A stretch of DNA of 64,000 nucleotides from Actinomycetota bacterium. GTDB lineage: Bacteria > Actinomycetota > Actinomycetes > S36-B12. The stretch is from NCBI GenBank assembly GCA_016717115.1, contig JADKGE010000002.1, positions 310,001 to 374,000 on the forward strand, read 5' to 3'. Positions within the stretch are counted from its first letter, which is position 1. Every line of letters starts with the position of its first letter. Of this stretch, positions 24,572 through 33,599 are shown piece by piece. The notes under the pieces were generated by a model. That model ran no database searches. It was not told the origin of the DNA and saw nothing but the letters and a program-made list of their open reading frames with translations. The position numbers were made by a program, and so were the translations under genes.

Positions 24572-25864
24572 CTACCGTAGGTCGGGCGCGGGGACCGAGG
24601 AGCCGGTGAACGCACCGCGTGAGTGGGTGGTACCGAAGGTCTCAGCGAGCTCGAGCTCGCTCTCGATGACGCCGGCCAGCCTGCGGACGCCCTCGCGGAT
24701 GCGATCGGGCTCCGGGTAGCAGTACGACAGGCGCAGGTTCTGGCGTCCCTGACCGTCGACGTAGAAGCCGGTGCCGGGCACGTACGCCACCAGGCTCGCG
24801 ACGGCGCGGGGCAGCATCGCCGTGGCGTCGAGGCCGTGCGGCAGGGTGAGCCAGGAGTAGAAGCCGCCGGCCGGAATCGTCCAGGTCGTGCCCTCGGGCA
24901 TCAAGGCCTGGAGTGACTCAAGCAGTGCGTCGCGACGTTCCCGGTAGACCTCCTGGAAGGTCTTGATCTGCTCGCGCCACGGCTGCGTGGCGAGGTACTC
25001 CGAGATCGTCAGCTGCGCGTAGTTGGAGGGGCACAGGACGGCCGCCTCGTTGGCGAGCACCAGCTTCTCGCGCACCCCGTGCGGGGCGACGGCCCAGCCC
25101 ACGCGCAGGCCCGAGGCGATCGTCTTGGAGAAGGAGCCCAGGTAGATCACCCCGTCGGGATCGTTCGCGCGAATCGCCCGGGGCGGCTCGCCCTCGAAGC
25201 CGAGCAGACCGTAGGGGTCGTCCTCCAGGATGGCGATGCCCTCGCGCTGCGCGATCGCCAGCAGCTCCGCGCGCCGGGCCTGCCCCTGCGTGATGCCCGC
25301 CGGGTTGTGGAAGTTGGGGATCGTGTAGATGAGCTTGGCGCGCTTGCCTGCCGCGCGCACGGCCACGATGGCCTCGTCCAACGCCGATGGCACGAGGCCC
25401 TCGTCATCCATCGCCACGTGCACGACATCGCACTCGTAGGCGCGGAAGACCCCCAGGGCGCCTACGTACGACGGAGACTCGACGAGAACGACGTCGCCGG
25501 GGTCGCAGAACACACGCGTCACCAGGTCGAGGGCCATCTGCGAGCCGGTGGTGACGATGATGTCGTCGGGGTGCGCGGTCACCCCGACCTCGCCGATCAC
25601 CTGCAGGATCTGCTCGCGGAGGGTGACGTCGCCCTGGCCGGACCCGTACTGAAGGGCCTGGGCGCCGCGCTCCCGCAGCACCCGCTGAGCGGTCTCGAGG
25701 AGCATGTCGATGGGCAGGGCCTGCACGAACGGCATGCCCCCGGCCAGCGAGACCACCTCCGGGCGGGAGGCGACGGCGAACAGGGCGCGGATCTCGGAGG
25801 CGCGCATGGCGTGTGCCCGGCTAGCGTACGAATCCACCCATGGATCGAGCCGTGAACCGCTCAT
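24572..25864 (-). CDS. PLP-dependent aminotransferase, class I/II (2-aminoadipate transaminase-like)
   Basis: This 430-aa fold-type I aminotransferase carries the PLP lysine in SFSKTIASGLRVGW near residue 240 and the conserved TTGSQMALDL, NFHNPAG and DDPYG segments. It resembles LysN/AAT-like enzymes and the catalytic half of MocR regulators, but no DNA-binding domain is present. Substrate specificity cannot be read from sequence. The ATG has GGAGGTGAG upstream. The gene between parB and cwlM is shared by several actinobacteria, and here it forms a two-gene operon with ddl. Confidence 0.9.
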   Translation of the reverse strand: MSGSRLDPWVDSYASRAHAMRASEIRALFAVASRPEVVSLAGGMPFVQALPIDMLLETAQRVLRERGAQALQYGSGQGDVTLREQILQVIGEVGVTAHPDDIIVTTGSQMALDLVTRVFCDPGDVVLVESPSYVGALGVFRAYECDVVHVAMDDEGLVPSALDEAIVAVRAAGKRAKLIYTIPNFHNPAGITQGQARRAELLAIAQREGIAILEDDPYGLLGFEGEPPRAIRANDPDGVIYLGSFSKTIASGLRVGWAVAPHGVREKLVLANEAAVLCPSNYAQLTISEYLATQPWREQIKTFQEVYRERRDALLESLQALMPEGTTWTIPAGGFYSWLTLPHGLDATAMLPRAVASLVAYVPGTGFYVDGQGRQNLRLSYCYPEPDRIREGVRRLAGVIESELELAETFGTTHSRGAFTGSSVPAPDLR

Positions 25865-25959
25865 GACCTCACCTCCGAACCGGTTCGGGGCTCCCTCGAG
25901 GACGCCTGTCGCGCACTACTGTGACGACTTACGATAGAGGCTACGGAGAGGCACTCAAC

Positions 25960-26109
25960 ATGCGGCGTGCACTGGCTTTGGTCGGACTGATCACTCTGGG
26001 TGTCCTGCTCGGGTTCGTCGTCAGGGCCCTGTGGCCGCGGACGAACGTCGACCCCGTGTACGAACCCCCCGTGGCGGATGTCGTCAGCGAGGGGCGCAGA
26101 AGCGCGTGA
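25960..26109 (+). CDS. Small single-pass membrane protein (49 aa)
   Basis: I do not recognise this protein. It has an N-terminal membrane helix (ALALVGLITLGVLLGFVVRALW, residues 4-25 apart from one residue) followed by a short polar tail. GGAG lies 11-14 nt before the ATG and a TACGAT box lies about 25 nt upstream. It is divergent from the aminotransferase and its last 26 nt overlap the 3' end of the cwlM-like gene on the other strand. It could be a real small gene or a chance frame. Confidence 0.45.
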   Translation: MRRALALVGLITLGVLLGFVVRALWPRTNVDPVYEPPVADVVSEGRRSA

Positions 26110-27139
26110 CCGCGACGGCCAGCCCCTCGGCGACGACGTCCTGGAAGACCGGATTCGTGAGGCGGCGGGCGTCGGCATCGTTGGACAGGTAGCCCAGCTC
26201 GACCCGTACGGCCGGCATGCGGGTGAAGCGGAGCAGGTCCCAGCTGCGCGGATGCGTGTAGCAGTCGAGCAGGTCGGTACGCGCGTGCAGCTCGTCCTGG
26301 ACGAGCTCGGCGAGGATCCGGCCACTGGGGGAGTGTGCCCCGCCGTGGGGGTCACCGAAGTAGAAGGTCGCGAGGCCGTTGGGCATCGTGCTCGCCACCG
26401 AGGAGAGGTGCAGCGACAGCACGAGGTCGGCGCCCACGTCGTTGGCGAACTGCGCTCTGGCGTGATCGTCGGCAGCCCCGTCGTCGCCGTCCGGCTGGGC
26501 CGGGCGGGTGAGCAGCACCTGCGTGCCCAAGGCGGCCAGTCGGCCCTCCACTCGCACGGCGATGGAATGGCACAGGTCGCCCGCGATCGGGTCGCCCGGG
26601 TCGATGACCACGACCTTGTCGGCGATCCCGGTCTGCAGGGCGGTGAGGGTGACGTGCTCGCGGAGGGTTGTCGCGCTGCCGCCGGACACGGTGCGCACGA
26701 GACGGTCGAACGCACGGAACGTCTCCGGGCCGCAGGTGCCGTCGGCGGTGACGCCCACGCCCCGCTGGAACTCCCGAAGGGCGGCGTCGGTCTGATGACC
26801 GAACCGGCCGTCGGGTCGACCCGCGGCGAAGCCGAGCTGGTTGAGCCGTCGCTGCAGCTCGGTGACGTCGTCGCCCGCCATGAGGTGTACTGGCACGTAG
26901 GACAAGACGCGGTCGCCGAGCTGCCAACGCGCCTCCTCGAGCCGCCGGAATGTCTGGGGGCCGACGACTCCGTCGACGGTTATCCCCCGCTCCTGCTGGA
27001 ACGCGCGCACCGCATGATCGAGCTCGGCGTCGAACAGGTCGGGGTCGCTCTCGACGACGTCGCTGCACAGGCCGAGCTGGGCCAGCCGCGCCCTGATCTC
27101 CGCGACACCGGCACCGGTGTCGCCGCGTCGGATCACCAT
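26084..27139 (-). CDS. cwlM: CwlM-like peptidoglycan-amidase homologue, probably catalytically inactive
   Basis: This 351-aa protein has two peptidoglycan-binding repeats at about residues 5-70 and 80-150 (each ending in VDGVVGPQT or ADGTCGPET) and an Amidase_3 domain at about 170-345. There is no signal peptide. The first zinc ligand, normally His in IDPGHGG, is replaced (VVVIDPGDP), and the second Glu ligand is also not seen; the later His in LSLHLSS and Glu in VRVELGYLSN remain. This fits M. tuberculosis CwlM (Rv3915), a cytoplasmic non-enzymatic activator of MurA, and the same trxB-trxA-cwlM order is kept. The regulatory role is inferred. Confidence 0.85.
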   Translation of the reverse strand: MVIRRGDTGAGVAEIRARLAQLGLCSDVVESDPDLFDAELDHAVRAFQQERGITVDGVVGPQTFRRLEEARWQLGDRVLSYVPVHLMAGDDVTELQRRLNQLGFAAGRPDGRFGHQTDAALREFQRGVGVTADGTCGPETFRAFDRLVRTVSGGSATTLREHVTLTALQTGIADKVVVIDPGDPIAGDLCHSIAVRVEGRLAALGTQVLLTRPAQPDGDDGAADDHARAQFANDVGADLVLSLHLSSVASTMPNGLATFYFGDPHGGAHSPSGRILAELVQDELHARTDLLDCYTHPRSWDLLRFTRMPAVRVELGYLSNDADARRLTNPVFQDVVAEGLAVAVTRFCAPR

Positions 27140-27201
27140 GCACGGCTCCGTCGCCCTGGGCGCGGGTGGCGCCCCCGGCCGGGACGTGCGTTAGGCACCG
27201 G

Positions 27202-27522
27202 TTACAGGTACGGAGCGAGGTCTGCGAGCAGCGCAGCCTTCGGCTTCGCCCCGATGATCGTCTTGACGATCTGTCCGCCCTTGTAGATGTTCATGGTCGG
27301 GATCGACGTTATGCCGTACGAGGCGGATGTCTGAGGATTCTCGTCGACGTTCAGCTTGGCGATCAGCACGTTGTCGTGCGAGGCGGCGATCTCCTCGAGG
27401 ATGGGGGCGATCATCTTGCACGGACCGCACCACTCCGCCCAGAAGTCGACCACGACGGTCTTGTCGCTCATCAGCACGTCGTCGGTGAACGAGGCGTCGG
27501 TGACGATCTTGGTTGCACCCAT
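27202..27522 (-). CDS. trxA: Thioredoxin
   Basis: This 106-aa redox protein reduces protein disulfides in the cytoplasm. The active site is WCGPC near residue 31-35 within VVVDFWAEWCGPCKMIAP, and the cis-proline is in SIPTMNIYKGG. It lies 61 nt downstream of its reductase gene and upstream of cwlM, the trxB2-trxC-cwlM order of mycobacteria. It should be transcribed from the SigR-type promoter ahead of trxB. Confidence 0.97.
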   Translation of the reverse strand: MGATKIVTDASFTDDVLMSDKTVVVDFWAEWCGPCKMIAPILEEIAASHDNVLIAKLNVDENPQTSASYGITSIPTMNIYKGGQIVKTIIGAKPKAALLADLAPYL

Positions 27523-27583
27523 GTGTTTGCTCCGTTGTTCTGAGGGCTCGCTGTGGACCTGCCCTCGTGGCGGTGGGGTTAGG

Positions 27584-28516
27584 TTACTCGCTCGCGGCTA
27601 GGAAGCGTTCGGCATCCAGTGCCGCCGCGCACCCTGACCCGGCGGCAGTGATGGCCTGCCGATAGGTGTGGTCGACCAGGTCGCCGCAGGCGAACACGCC
27701 GGTGGCCGACGTGCGGGTGGACCGGTCCTCGACGAGGACGTAGCCCTCGTCGTCGAGCCGCACCTGGTCCTTGACCAGCTCCGAGCGCGGGTCGTGGCCG
27801 ATGGCCACGAACAACCCGGTGATCGGCAGGTCGCGGGCCGCTCCGGTGGTCGTGTCGCGGAGCACGAGGCCGGAGACCTTCTCGTCGCCGAGGACATCCT
27901 CGACGGCGCTGTTCCACGCGAAGTGCAGCTTCTCGTTGGCGAACGCCCGCTCCTGCATGATCTTGCTGGCGCGCAGGGCATCGCGGCGGTGCACGAGCGT
28001 GACCGACCGCGCGAACCGGGTGAGGAACGTCGCCTCCTCGATGGCCGAGTCACCGCCACCGACGACCGCGATGTCCTGGTCGCGGAAGAAGAACCCATCG
28101 CACGTGGCGCACCAGGAGACGCCGTGGCCGGAGAGTCGCTTCTCGTTGGGCAGGCCGAGTTCGCGGTAGGCCGAGCCCATCGCGAGGATCACCGCGCGGG
28201 CCTGGTGGCTTCCGCCGGAACCGTCGACGACCGTCTTGATGTCACCGGAGAGGTCGACGCTGACGATGTCGTCGGTGACGATCTCGGCGCCGAAGCGCAC
28301 GGCCTGAGCGCGCATCTTCTCCATGAGGTCCGGACCCATGATCCCGTCGGTGAAGCCGGGGAAGTTCTCGACCTCGGTGGTGTTCATGAGCGCCCCGCCC
28401 GCGGTGACGGAGCCCTCGAACACGAGGGGGGCGAGCTGGGCGCGAGCGGCGTACACGGCGGCCGTGTAGCCGGCCGGACCGGAGCCGATGATGATGACGT
28501 TGCGGACCTGGCTCAC
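27584..28516 (-). CDS. trxB: Thioredoxin reductase
   Basis: This 310-aa flavoprotein transfers electrons from NADPH to thioredoxin. The FAD motif is IIIGSGPAGYTAAVYAARA at the N-terminus, the redox cysteines are in WCATCDGF near residue 135, and the NADPH motif is VVGGGDSAIEEA. The C-terminal FAD contact is ACGDLVDHTYRQA. The start is GTG. A SigR-type promoter lies about 80 nt upstream. Confidence 0.97.
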   Translation of the reverse strand: MSQVRNVIIIGSGPAGYTAAVYAARAQLAPLVFEGSVTAGGALMNTTEVENFPGFTDGIMGPDLMEKMRAQAVRFGAEIVTDDIVSVDLSGDIKTVVDGSGGSHQARAVILAMGSAYRELGLPNEKRLSGHGVSWCATCDGFFFRDQDIAVVGGGDSAIEEATFLTRFARSVTLVHRRDALRASKIMQERAFANEKLHFAWNSAVEDVLGDEKVSGLVLRDTTTGAARDLPITGLFVAIGHDPRSELVKDQVRLDDEGYVLVEDRSTRTSATGVFACGDLVDHTYRQAITAAGSGCAAALDAERFLAASE

Positions 28517-28596
28517 GCGAAGAGACCTCTCTGGACGGCGAATCGGCTCACCTGACGGGCGGACGAATACCTCTGGGGGTATCTGTCGATAGCCTC

Positions 28597-28623
28597 AACG
28601 ATCCTACGGTTCGGGACATTCCC
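28597..28623 (-). promoter_or_regulatory. SigR/SigH-type promoter of trxB-trxA
   Basis: On the minus strand GGGAAT (28618-28623) is followed by exactly 18 nt and GTT (28597-28599), the consensus of the thiol-stress sigma factors SigR (Streptomyces) and SigH (mycobacteria). The trxBA operon is a known target of these sigma factors. Confidence 0.75.
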
Positions 28624-28632
28624 CCTGAGAGG

Positions 28633-29667
28633 CTAGCCCCGCCACTGATCAAGGAGGTACTGGAGCACCTTGCGGTCGACGGTGCTGCAGTCGGAATTGA
28701 CGACCCAGACGTCCAGTCGGCCCATGTCCGTGTCGACACTGGCGGTCGGGCTCGGCGTGGCGGGATCGCGGCGGTACACCGCGGGTGCGACGACGACGCC
28801 GGCATCGTTCCCCTGGTACGTGGAGTGGTCGACGACCAGGGCCTGGACGTCCGGCGACTGGGTGAGCGACGTGATGCAGTCGCGCAGCGAATCCATGGAC
28901 GCGGTGAATCCCCCGGTACCCACGGGCCAGGCGGCAGGCGGCTGTGTCGCCAGGGCCTCCGCCTCATCCGGGTTGTCGACGCCGACGCTGTCCAGCAGGT
29001 CCACCACCTGGGTCGGCAGGCCATCGGAGGTGTAGTTCGTCCCCGTCGCCATCACCATTCTGGCCGGAGTGATCGCGAGCCCGCCGCCTGATCGGACGGT
29101 CGGGCCGGACGTGACCGGCGCCGGGGACAGCCCCGCATCCGGGTCTGACTCCTCCAGCACGTCCGGCGAGGGGGCGGCCGCGTCGAACGCGGACGCCGCC
29201 TCGGCGGCAGCGGCGGAGGGCTGAGGGACGGTGCTTGCGGCCAGTTTGGTCGCCGGGACCGCCGGCGGGGCATCGCCGGCCACCACCGCTGTGTCCGATC
29301 CACCCGAGCCAAGCATGGGAACGACGACCGCGAGGGCCACGACGACGGCGGCAGCGGCGACGAGACCACCGGCCCAGCGGCTGGCCCAGGATCGGCGCTC
29401 GGTCGCTGCGGACGCGGGAGTGGCCGGAACGGACGGGAAGGCGATGACGTTCTCGTGAGTGTCCGCCGCGCGGGCCGCGGCCTCACCCGCCAGGGCGGCA
29501 GAGAGGCGCTCCCAGGCCCACTCCGGCATCGGTTCACCGGGCGTCGGCTCGCGATCGGGCCGTAGGAAGGTCAGGTCGGCGAGGGCAGCGCTGACGTCCG
29601 ACATCGGCTGGTCGTCGAAGCGGGCGGCGTCGGCCGCGTCGTCGTACAGCATGCCGTCATCGGTCAT
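28633..29667 (-). CDS. Anti-sigma factor, partner of SigM
   Basis: This 344-aa protein has a cytoplasmic N-terminal part (residues 1-105), one membrane helix at about 110-132 (GGLVAAAAVVVALAVVVPML), and a large extracellular Ala/Pro/Ser-rich domain. No zinc-finger HxxxCxxC is seen, as in many actinobacterial anti-SigM proteins. The ATG at 29667 has AAGGAGGTG upstream and overlaps the end of sigM by 11 nt. M. tuberculosis has Rv3912 at the same place. Anti-sigma function is inferred from coupling and topology. Confidence 0.8.
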   Translation of the reverse strand: MTDDGMLYDDAADAARFDDQPMSDVSAALADLTFLRPDREPTPGEPMPEWAWERLSAALAGEAAARAADTHENVIAFPSVPATPASAATERRSWASRWAGGLVAAAAVVVALAVVVPMLGSGGSDTAVVAGDAPPAVPATKLAASTVPQPSAAAAEAASAFDAAAPSPDVLEESDPDAGLSPAPVTSGPTVRSGGGLAITPARMVMATGTNYTSDGLPTQVVDLLDSVGVDNPDEAEALATQPPAAWPVGTGGFTASMDSLRDCITSLTQSPDVQALVVDHSTYQGNDAGVVVAPAVYRRDPATPSPTASVDTDMGRLDVWVVNSDCSTVDRKVLQYLLDQWRG

Positions 29668-30274
29668 GGGGCACCTCACCTCCTTCCGTCGTTGTGACGG
29701 TGCCGGCCTGGTCCTGGTTCCGCAGGAAGGCGAGCCGTTTGGCGAGCTTGGCGCGTCCGCGGAAGCAGCGGCTCTTCACCGTGCCCGGTGGGCAGCCCAG
29801 CATGACCGCGGCATCCTCCACCGACCAGCCCTCCACGTCGACGAGGACCACGGCGTCGCGTTGATCCGGTGGCAGCTCCGCCAGGGCGGCGCTGATGACC
29901 ATTTGCGTCTCGCGCCGGTCCATGTGGTCGTTCGGATCCGCGACGACGGCACCGGGCAGGTCCTCGTTGTCGTCCGGCAGGGGCAGGGAGTGGCGTACGG
30001 CCTTGCGCCGGAGCCGGTCGAGGCTGGCATTGACCACGATCCGGTGGAGCCAGGTGGTCACGGCGGAGTCACCCCGGAACTGGTCGGCCCGTCGGAAGGC
30101 GGAGATCATCGCGTCCTGGAGGGCGTCGGACGCCTCCTCAGGATCCCCCGTCGTGCGCAGCGCCACCGCCCAGAGCCGGTCACGATGGCGGGCCACGAGC
30201 TCGCCGAAGGCGTGCGGATCGCCGGCCACGTGCGCGCCGAGCAGCTCGGCGTCGCTGGGCACGGTCGTCGTCAC
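29657..30274 (-). CDS. sigM: ECF RNA polymerase sigma factor SigM
   Basis: This 205-aa extracytoplasmic-function sigma factor has region 2 at about residues 20-90 (AFGELVARHRDRLWAVALRT, then FRGDSAVTTWLHRIVVNASLDRLRR) and region 4 at about 130-185 (LAELPPDQRDAVVLVDVEGWSVEDAAVMLGCPPGTVKSR split by one residue). Its start lies 16 nt after the pseudokinase gene and its end overlaps the anti-sigma gene. Position and sequence match SigM (Rv3911). Target promoters are unknown here. Confidence 0.92.
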   Translation of the reverse strand: MTTTVPSDAELLGAHVAGDPHAFGELVARHRDRLWAVALRTTGDPEEASDALQDAMISAFRRADQFRGDSAVTTWLHRIVVNASLDRLRRKAVRHSLPLPDDNEDLPGAVVADPNDHMDRRETQMVISAALAELPPDQRDAVVLVDVEGWSVEDAAVMLGCPPGTVKSRCFRGRAKLAKRLAFLRNQDQAGTVTTTEGGEVPHDR

Positions 30275-30290
30275 GGGTTGAGCCTAGAGG

Positions 30291-31838
30291 TCAGCCCCGG
30301 ACCACAACGTTTCTGACGCCCCCCTGGTACACGCCGAGAGTGGCGTCGACGGCCGGCGGGACGCGCGTCAGCCAGATGAGGACATAGCGACCGGTTATCG
30401 GACGCGGGGCGCGCAGCTCGATGGTGTCCTTCGCGCCCACGGCCGACGCGAGCGGCGTCCACAGGGCCGGGTCGCCGAGCACCTTGTCGGCGACGCGCAC
30501 GTCAACATTGCTCCCGGTGCCCACGAGGCCCAGCGACAGCTGCTGCACGTCGCGGGGCTGTCCGAGGTCGAGGACGAGGCCGACACCCTCCTTGCCGTCG
30601 AGGTCGGGGGTGCCGTACTCGGACGTCAGCCACGCGGTGTCGAGGTCGACGTCGTTGACCGTCACCACCAGTTCCTCGTTCTCACGGCCCCTGCGCTTGT
30701 CGGGCTTGCCGTTGCCGTTGTCGTCGCCGAACGGGTCGTACGACCGGTATCGGGTGATCGGGAACGTGGTCTCGACGGCCCCGCCGCCGATGTCATCGGC
30801 GGGCCGGGCGGCGGCTGTCAGCAGACCGGGGATCGCGAGGCTCGACTCTGCCTGGGACGTCGACGATGACGTCGACAGCAGTTGCCAGCCGACCCACGCG
30901 ATCCCGAACACGAGGGCGGCGGCTGCGGCGACCGCGACCAGCCGGAACACGACGACGCCCACGACGTGCGCCGTGCGCTGCACCCTGGTGCGGGGCATTG
31001 CCGCGACCGAGGCGACGGGGGCGACGTGGTCGAGTGCGGCGCCGACCATGGTGGCGAAGGCCGCGGCGTCGACCACCCGCGCAACGCCGCGTGGCCGAGC
31101 GGCGCTGCTGACCGAACGGGCCACGACGTCGTCGATACCGCGGGGGACGGCCGCGCGAACTTGGGACGGGGGCAGGACGACGCCGTTCGCCCGTGGGGCC
31201 GACGGCGCGCTGATGGGCTCGGCCCCGGGCCAGTAGCCGGTGGTCAGGAGGTAGACGAGACAGCCGAGGGCGTCGACGTCGCCCTGCGCACGGTCGGTCG
31301 GTGCCCGGGTGCCGGTCTCGGGCATCGCGCCGAAGAGCGCGGCGTCGACGGCCAGGCCGCGGATGCGCACCTCCCCGGCATCGGTGATGAACACGCTCGA
31401 CGGACGAAGCCGGCCGTGACTGACGTTCATCGCCGTTCCGGCGGCCAGGGCGCGCGCGACGTCGGCGGACAAGGACAGGGCCTCGGCCGGTGCGAACGGC
31501 CGTCCGCCGCGATCCTCGATGGTGCGCTCGAGATTTCGGCCCGACGCCCACTCGCTCACCACGGCGATGCGTGCGCCATCGGTTGCCGTGGCGGGCAGGT
31601 TGAGGATGTCCAGGACGCGTAGCAGTCGTCGATCATCGACCCTCGCCGCCGCTTGCGCCGCGCCCAGGACGGCGGCTGCGCGTGGGTCGTCGGCCGACAT
31701 GACGCGGATGGCCACGGCGCGGTCGAGGGTCTCGTCGAAGGCGTGCCACAGGTACACGTCGAGGGTCTCCCCGACGCCGGCGTCCTGCGTGACCAGGTCG
31801 AGGAGGCGGTAGCGGCCGAGCTGCTCGGTTGCCCTCAT
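30291..31838 (-). CDS. Membrane pseudokinase associated with MurJ
   Basis: This 515-aa protein has a kinase-like domain at about residues 8-275, one membrane helix near 300-322, and an extracellular domain near 365-515 of the discoidin-like type (QPRDVQQLSLGLVG, then GRYVLIWLT). The kinase is degenerate: the beta-3 lysine is Arg (VAIRVM), the catalytic loop reads HGRLRPSSV instead of HRDLKPSNV, and no DFG is present. In M. tuberculosis the same domains are fused to MurJ and bind FhaA. Here they are a separate gene whose ATG overlaps the murJ stop by 3 nt (ATGA). Confidence 0.88.
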   Translation of the reverse strand: MRATEQLGRYRLLDLVTQDAGVGETLDVYLWHAFDETLDRAVAIRVMSADDPRAAAVLGAAQAAARVDDRRLLRVLDILNLPATATDGARIAVVSEWASGRNLERTIEDRGGRPFAPAEALSLSADVARALAAGTAMNVSHGRLRPSSVFITDAGEVRIRGLAVDAALFGAMPETGTRAPTDRAQGDVDALGCLVYLLTTGYWPGAEPISAPSAPRANGVVLPPSQVRAAVPRGIDDVVARSVSSAARPRGVARVVDAAAFATMVGAALDHVAPVASVAAMPRTRVQRTAHVVGVVVFRLVAVAAAAALVFGIAWVGWQLLSTSSSTSQAESSLAIPGLLTAAARPADDIGGGAVETTFPITRYRSYDPFGDDNGNGKPDKRRGRENEELVVTVNDVDLDTAWLTSEYGTPDLDGKEGVGLVLDLGQPRDVQQLSLGLVGTGSNVDVRVADKVLGDPALWTPLASAVGAKDTIELRAPRPITGRYVLIWLTRVPPAVDATLGVYQGGVRNVVVRG

Positions 31839-33595
31839 CGACGTCCCCCTCGGCGGGCCATGCGCCCCACGAGCGACAGTACGTCGGACACCTCGCGCAC
31901 GCGCAACGCCCACGCCGCCGCGACGTAGACCGCCAGTCCGATGACCGACGTCACGATCACGTTGAGCAGCAGCGCGCCCTTGCCAAGGTCTCCGACACTG
32001 GGCCGGTTCTCGACATTGAGCAGCACGAGCAGCGTCACCAGCATGACCCCGACGGCCACGATGCCGACACCGATCAGGCGGGCGAGGACCCACACGGTGC
32101 GCTTGGACTCCATCGAGCCGAGACGTCGCGCGAGGATCCACCAGGTGATCGCGAAGCCGATCCAGTAGGCGATCGAGTAGGCCAGGGCGATCGCTGCCAC
32201 CTGCGTGCCGCCCGTGGGCGCCAGGTAGAACAAGGGGTAGACGAACGCGAGCAGCACCACGCTGAACGCCACGGTCACCCAGAAGGGGGTACGGGTGTCC
32301 TCGAGCGCGTAGTAGCCCCGCAGCAGCACGTAGAACAGGGTGAAGGGCAGCAGCCCCAGCATGAACACCGACACGATCAGGCCCATGAGCCCGGCTTGCG
32401 CCGACGTCGCCGCGCCGTAGCCGAAGAGCAGGATCGCCACGGCCGACCCGTTGACCACGAGCACGGCCGCCACCGGCACGATGAGGGCGGCCACCGTGCG
32501 CATCGTGCGCGCCACGTCGGCCCCGACCTGGGCGAGTCGACCGTCGTGCGCCACCCGACTCAGGGCCGGCAGCATCGCGGTGACGATCGACACGGTGATC
32601 ACGCTGTGCGGCAGCATGAACACGAGGTGCGCCTTCTGGTAGGTGGTGAGGCCGGCCGCCACGTCACCGGCATTGCTCGCGTTGACGTTCGCGAGGGTGG
32701 CGAGCCTGGTGATGAGCAGGTACGTCGCCTGGTTGACCAGGACCAGGCCGATGGTCCACGTCGCGAGGGCCCCCGCCTTGCCCAGGCCGTGCCCCCGCCA
32801 GTCGAATCGAGGCGACCACAGGTAGCCACTGCGCCACAGCACGGGCAGCAGGATGAGCGCCTGGGTCATGACGCCGAGAGTCGTGCCGATCCCGAGGATG
32901 AGCACCTGCTCGGTCGTGAGGACGCCGTCCGCCGCTGCGGACGTCCCGGCCACGACGATGAACAGCCCGAACGTGGCGATGGCGATGATGTTGTTGGCGA
33001 TCGGCGCGAACATCGGGGCACCGAACTTGCCTCGTGAGTTGAGGACCTGGCTGAGCATGGCGTACAGGCCGTAGAAGAAGATCTGCGGCAGGCACAGGCG
33101 GGCGAACGAGACCGCGAGATCGAACTCGTTCTGCGGGTAGTTCTCGGGCGTGTAGAGGTCGACGATCCATGGGGCGAGCGCCACGGCCGCGACGGACAGG
33201 ACCAGCAGCACGCTGAAGACCAGGGTGAGCAGGCGGTCTGCGTACGCCTTGCCGTCGTCGGCGTCCTCCTTCATCTTCCGGACGAGCTGTGGGATGAAGA
33301 CCGCGTTGAGCGCTCCGCCGATCACCAGGATGTAGACGACCGTGGGCAGGGAGTTGCCCAGTGAGTACGCGTCGGACACCAGGAAGAAGCCGAGGGCGGC
33401 CGTCATCGCGACGTCACGCAGCACTCCGGTGATGCGCGAGACGATGGTGCCCGCTGCCATGACCGCGCTGTTGCGCGCCATGGTTCCGTCGGCCGCGGAC
33501 ACCGGATTCGCGGCCAGATCGCCGGGCTGGGACTCGCGGGCCGCTTCGCCGACCTCGGCCCCGATGTCCGCGCTCACGTCGTCGGCGCTGGTCAT
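31835..33595 (-). CDS. murJ: Lipid II flippase MurJ (MviN)
   Basis: This 586-aa MOP-superfamily transporter moves lipid II across the membrane for peptidoglycan synthesis. It has about 14 membrane helices, beginning after a 40-residue polar tail with ARNSAVMAAGTIVSRITGVLRD, the MurJ start signature with its conserved Arg residues. It is followed, with overlap, by the pseudokinase gene that is fused to MurJ in mycobacteria. It starts 5 nt after DUF6049 ends. Confidence 0.95.
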   Translation of the reverse strand: MTSADDVSADIGAEVGEAARESQPGDLAANPVSAADGTMARNSAVMAAGTIVSRITGVLRDVAMTAALGFFLVSDAYSLGNSLPTVVYILVIGGALNAVFIPQLVRKMKEDADDGKAYADRLLTLVFSVLLVLSVAAVALAPWIVDLYTPENYPQNEFDLAVSFARLCLPQIFFYGLYAMLSQVLNSRGKFGAPMFAPIANNIIAIATFGLFIVVAGTSAAADGVLTTEQVLILGIGTTLGVMTQALILLPVLWRSGYLWSPRFDWRGHGLGKAGALATWTIGLVLVNQATYLLITRLATLANVNASNAGDVAAGLTTYQKAHLVFMLPHSVITVSIVTAMLPALSRVAHDGRLAQVGADVARTMRTVAALIVPVAAVLVVNGSAVAILLFGYGAATSAQAGLMGLIVSVFMLGLLPFTLFYVLLRGYYALEDTRTPFWVTVAFSVVLLAFVYPLFYLAPTGGTQVAAIALAYSIAYWIGFAITWWILARRLGSMESKRTVWVLARLIGVGIVAVGVMLVTLLVLLNVENRPSVGDLGKGALLLNVIVTSVIGLAVYVAAAWALRVREVSDVLSLVGRMARRGGRR

Positions 33596-33599
33596 GGCA

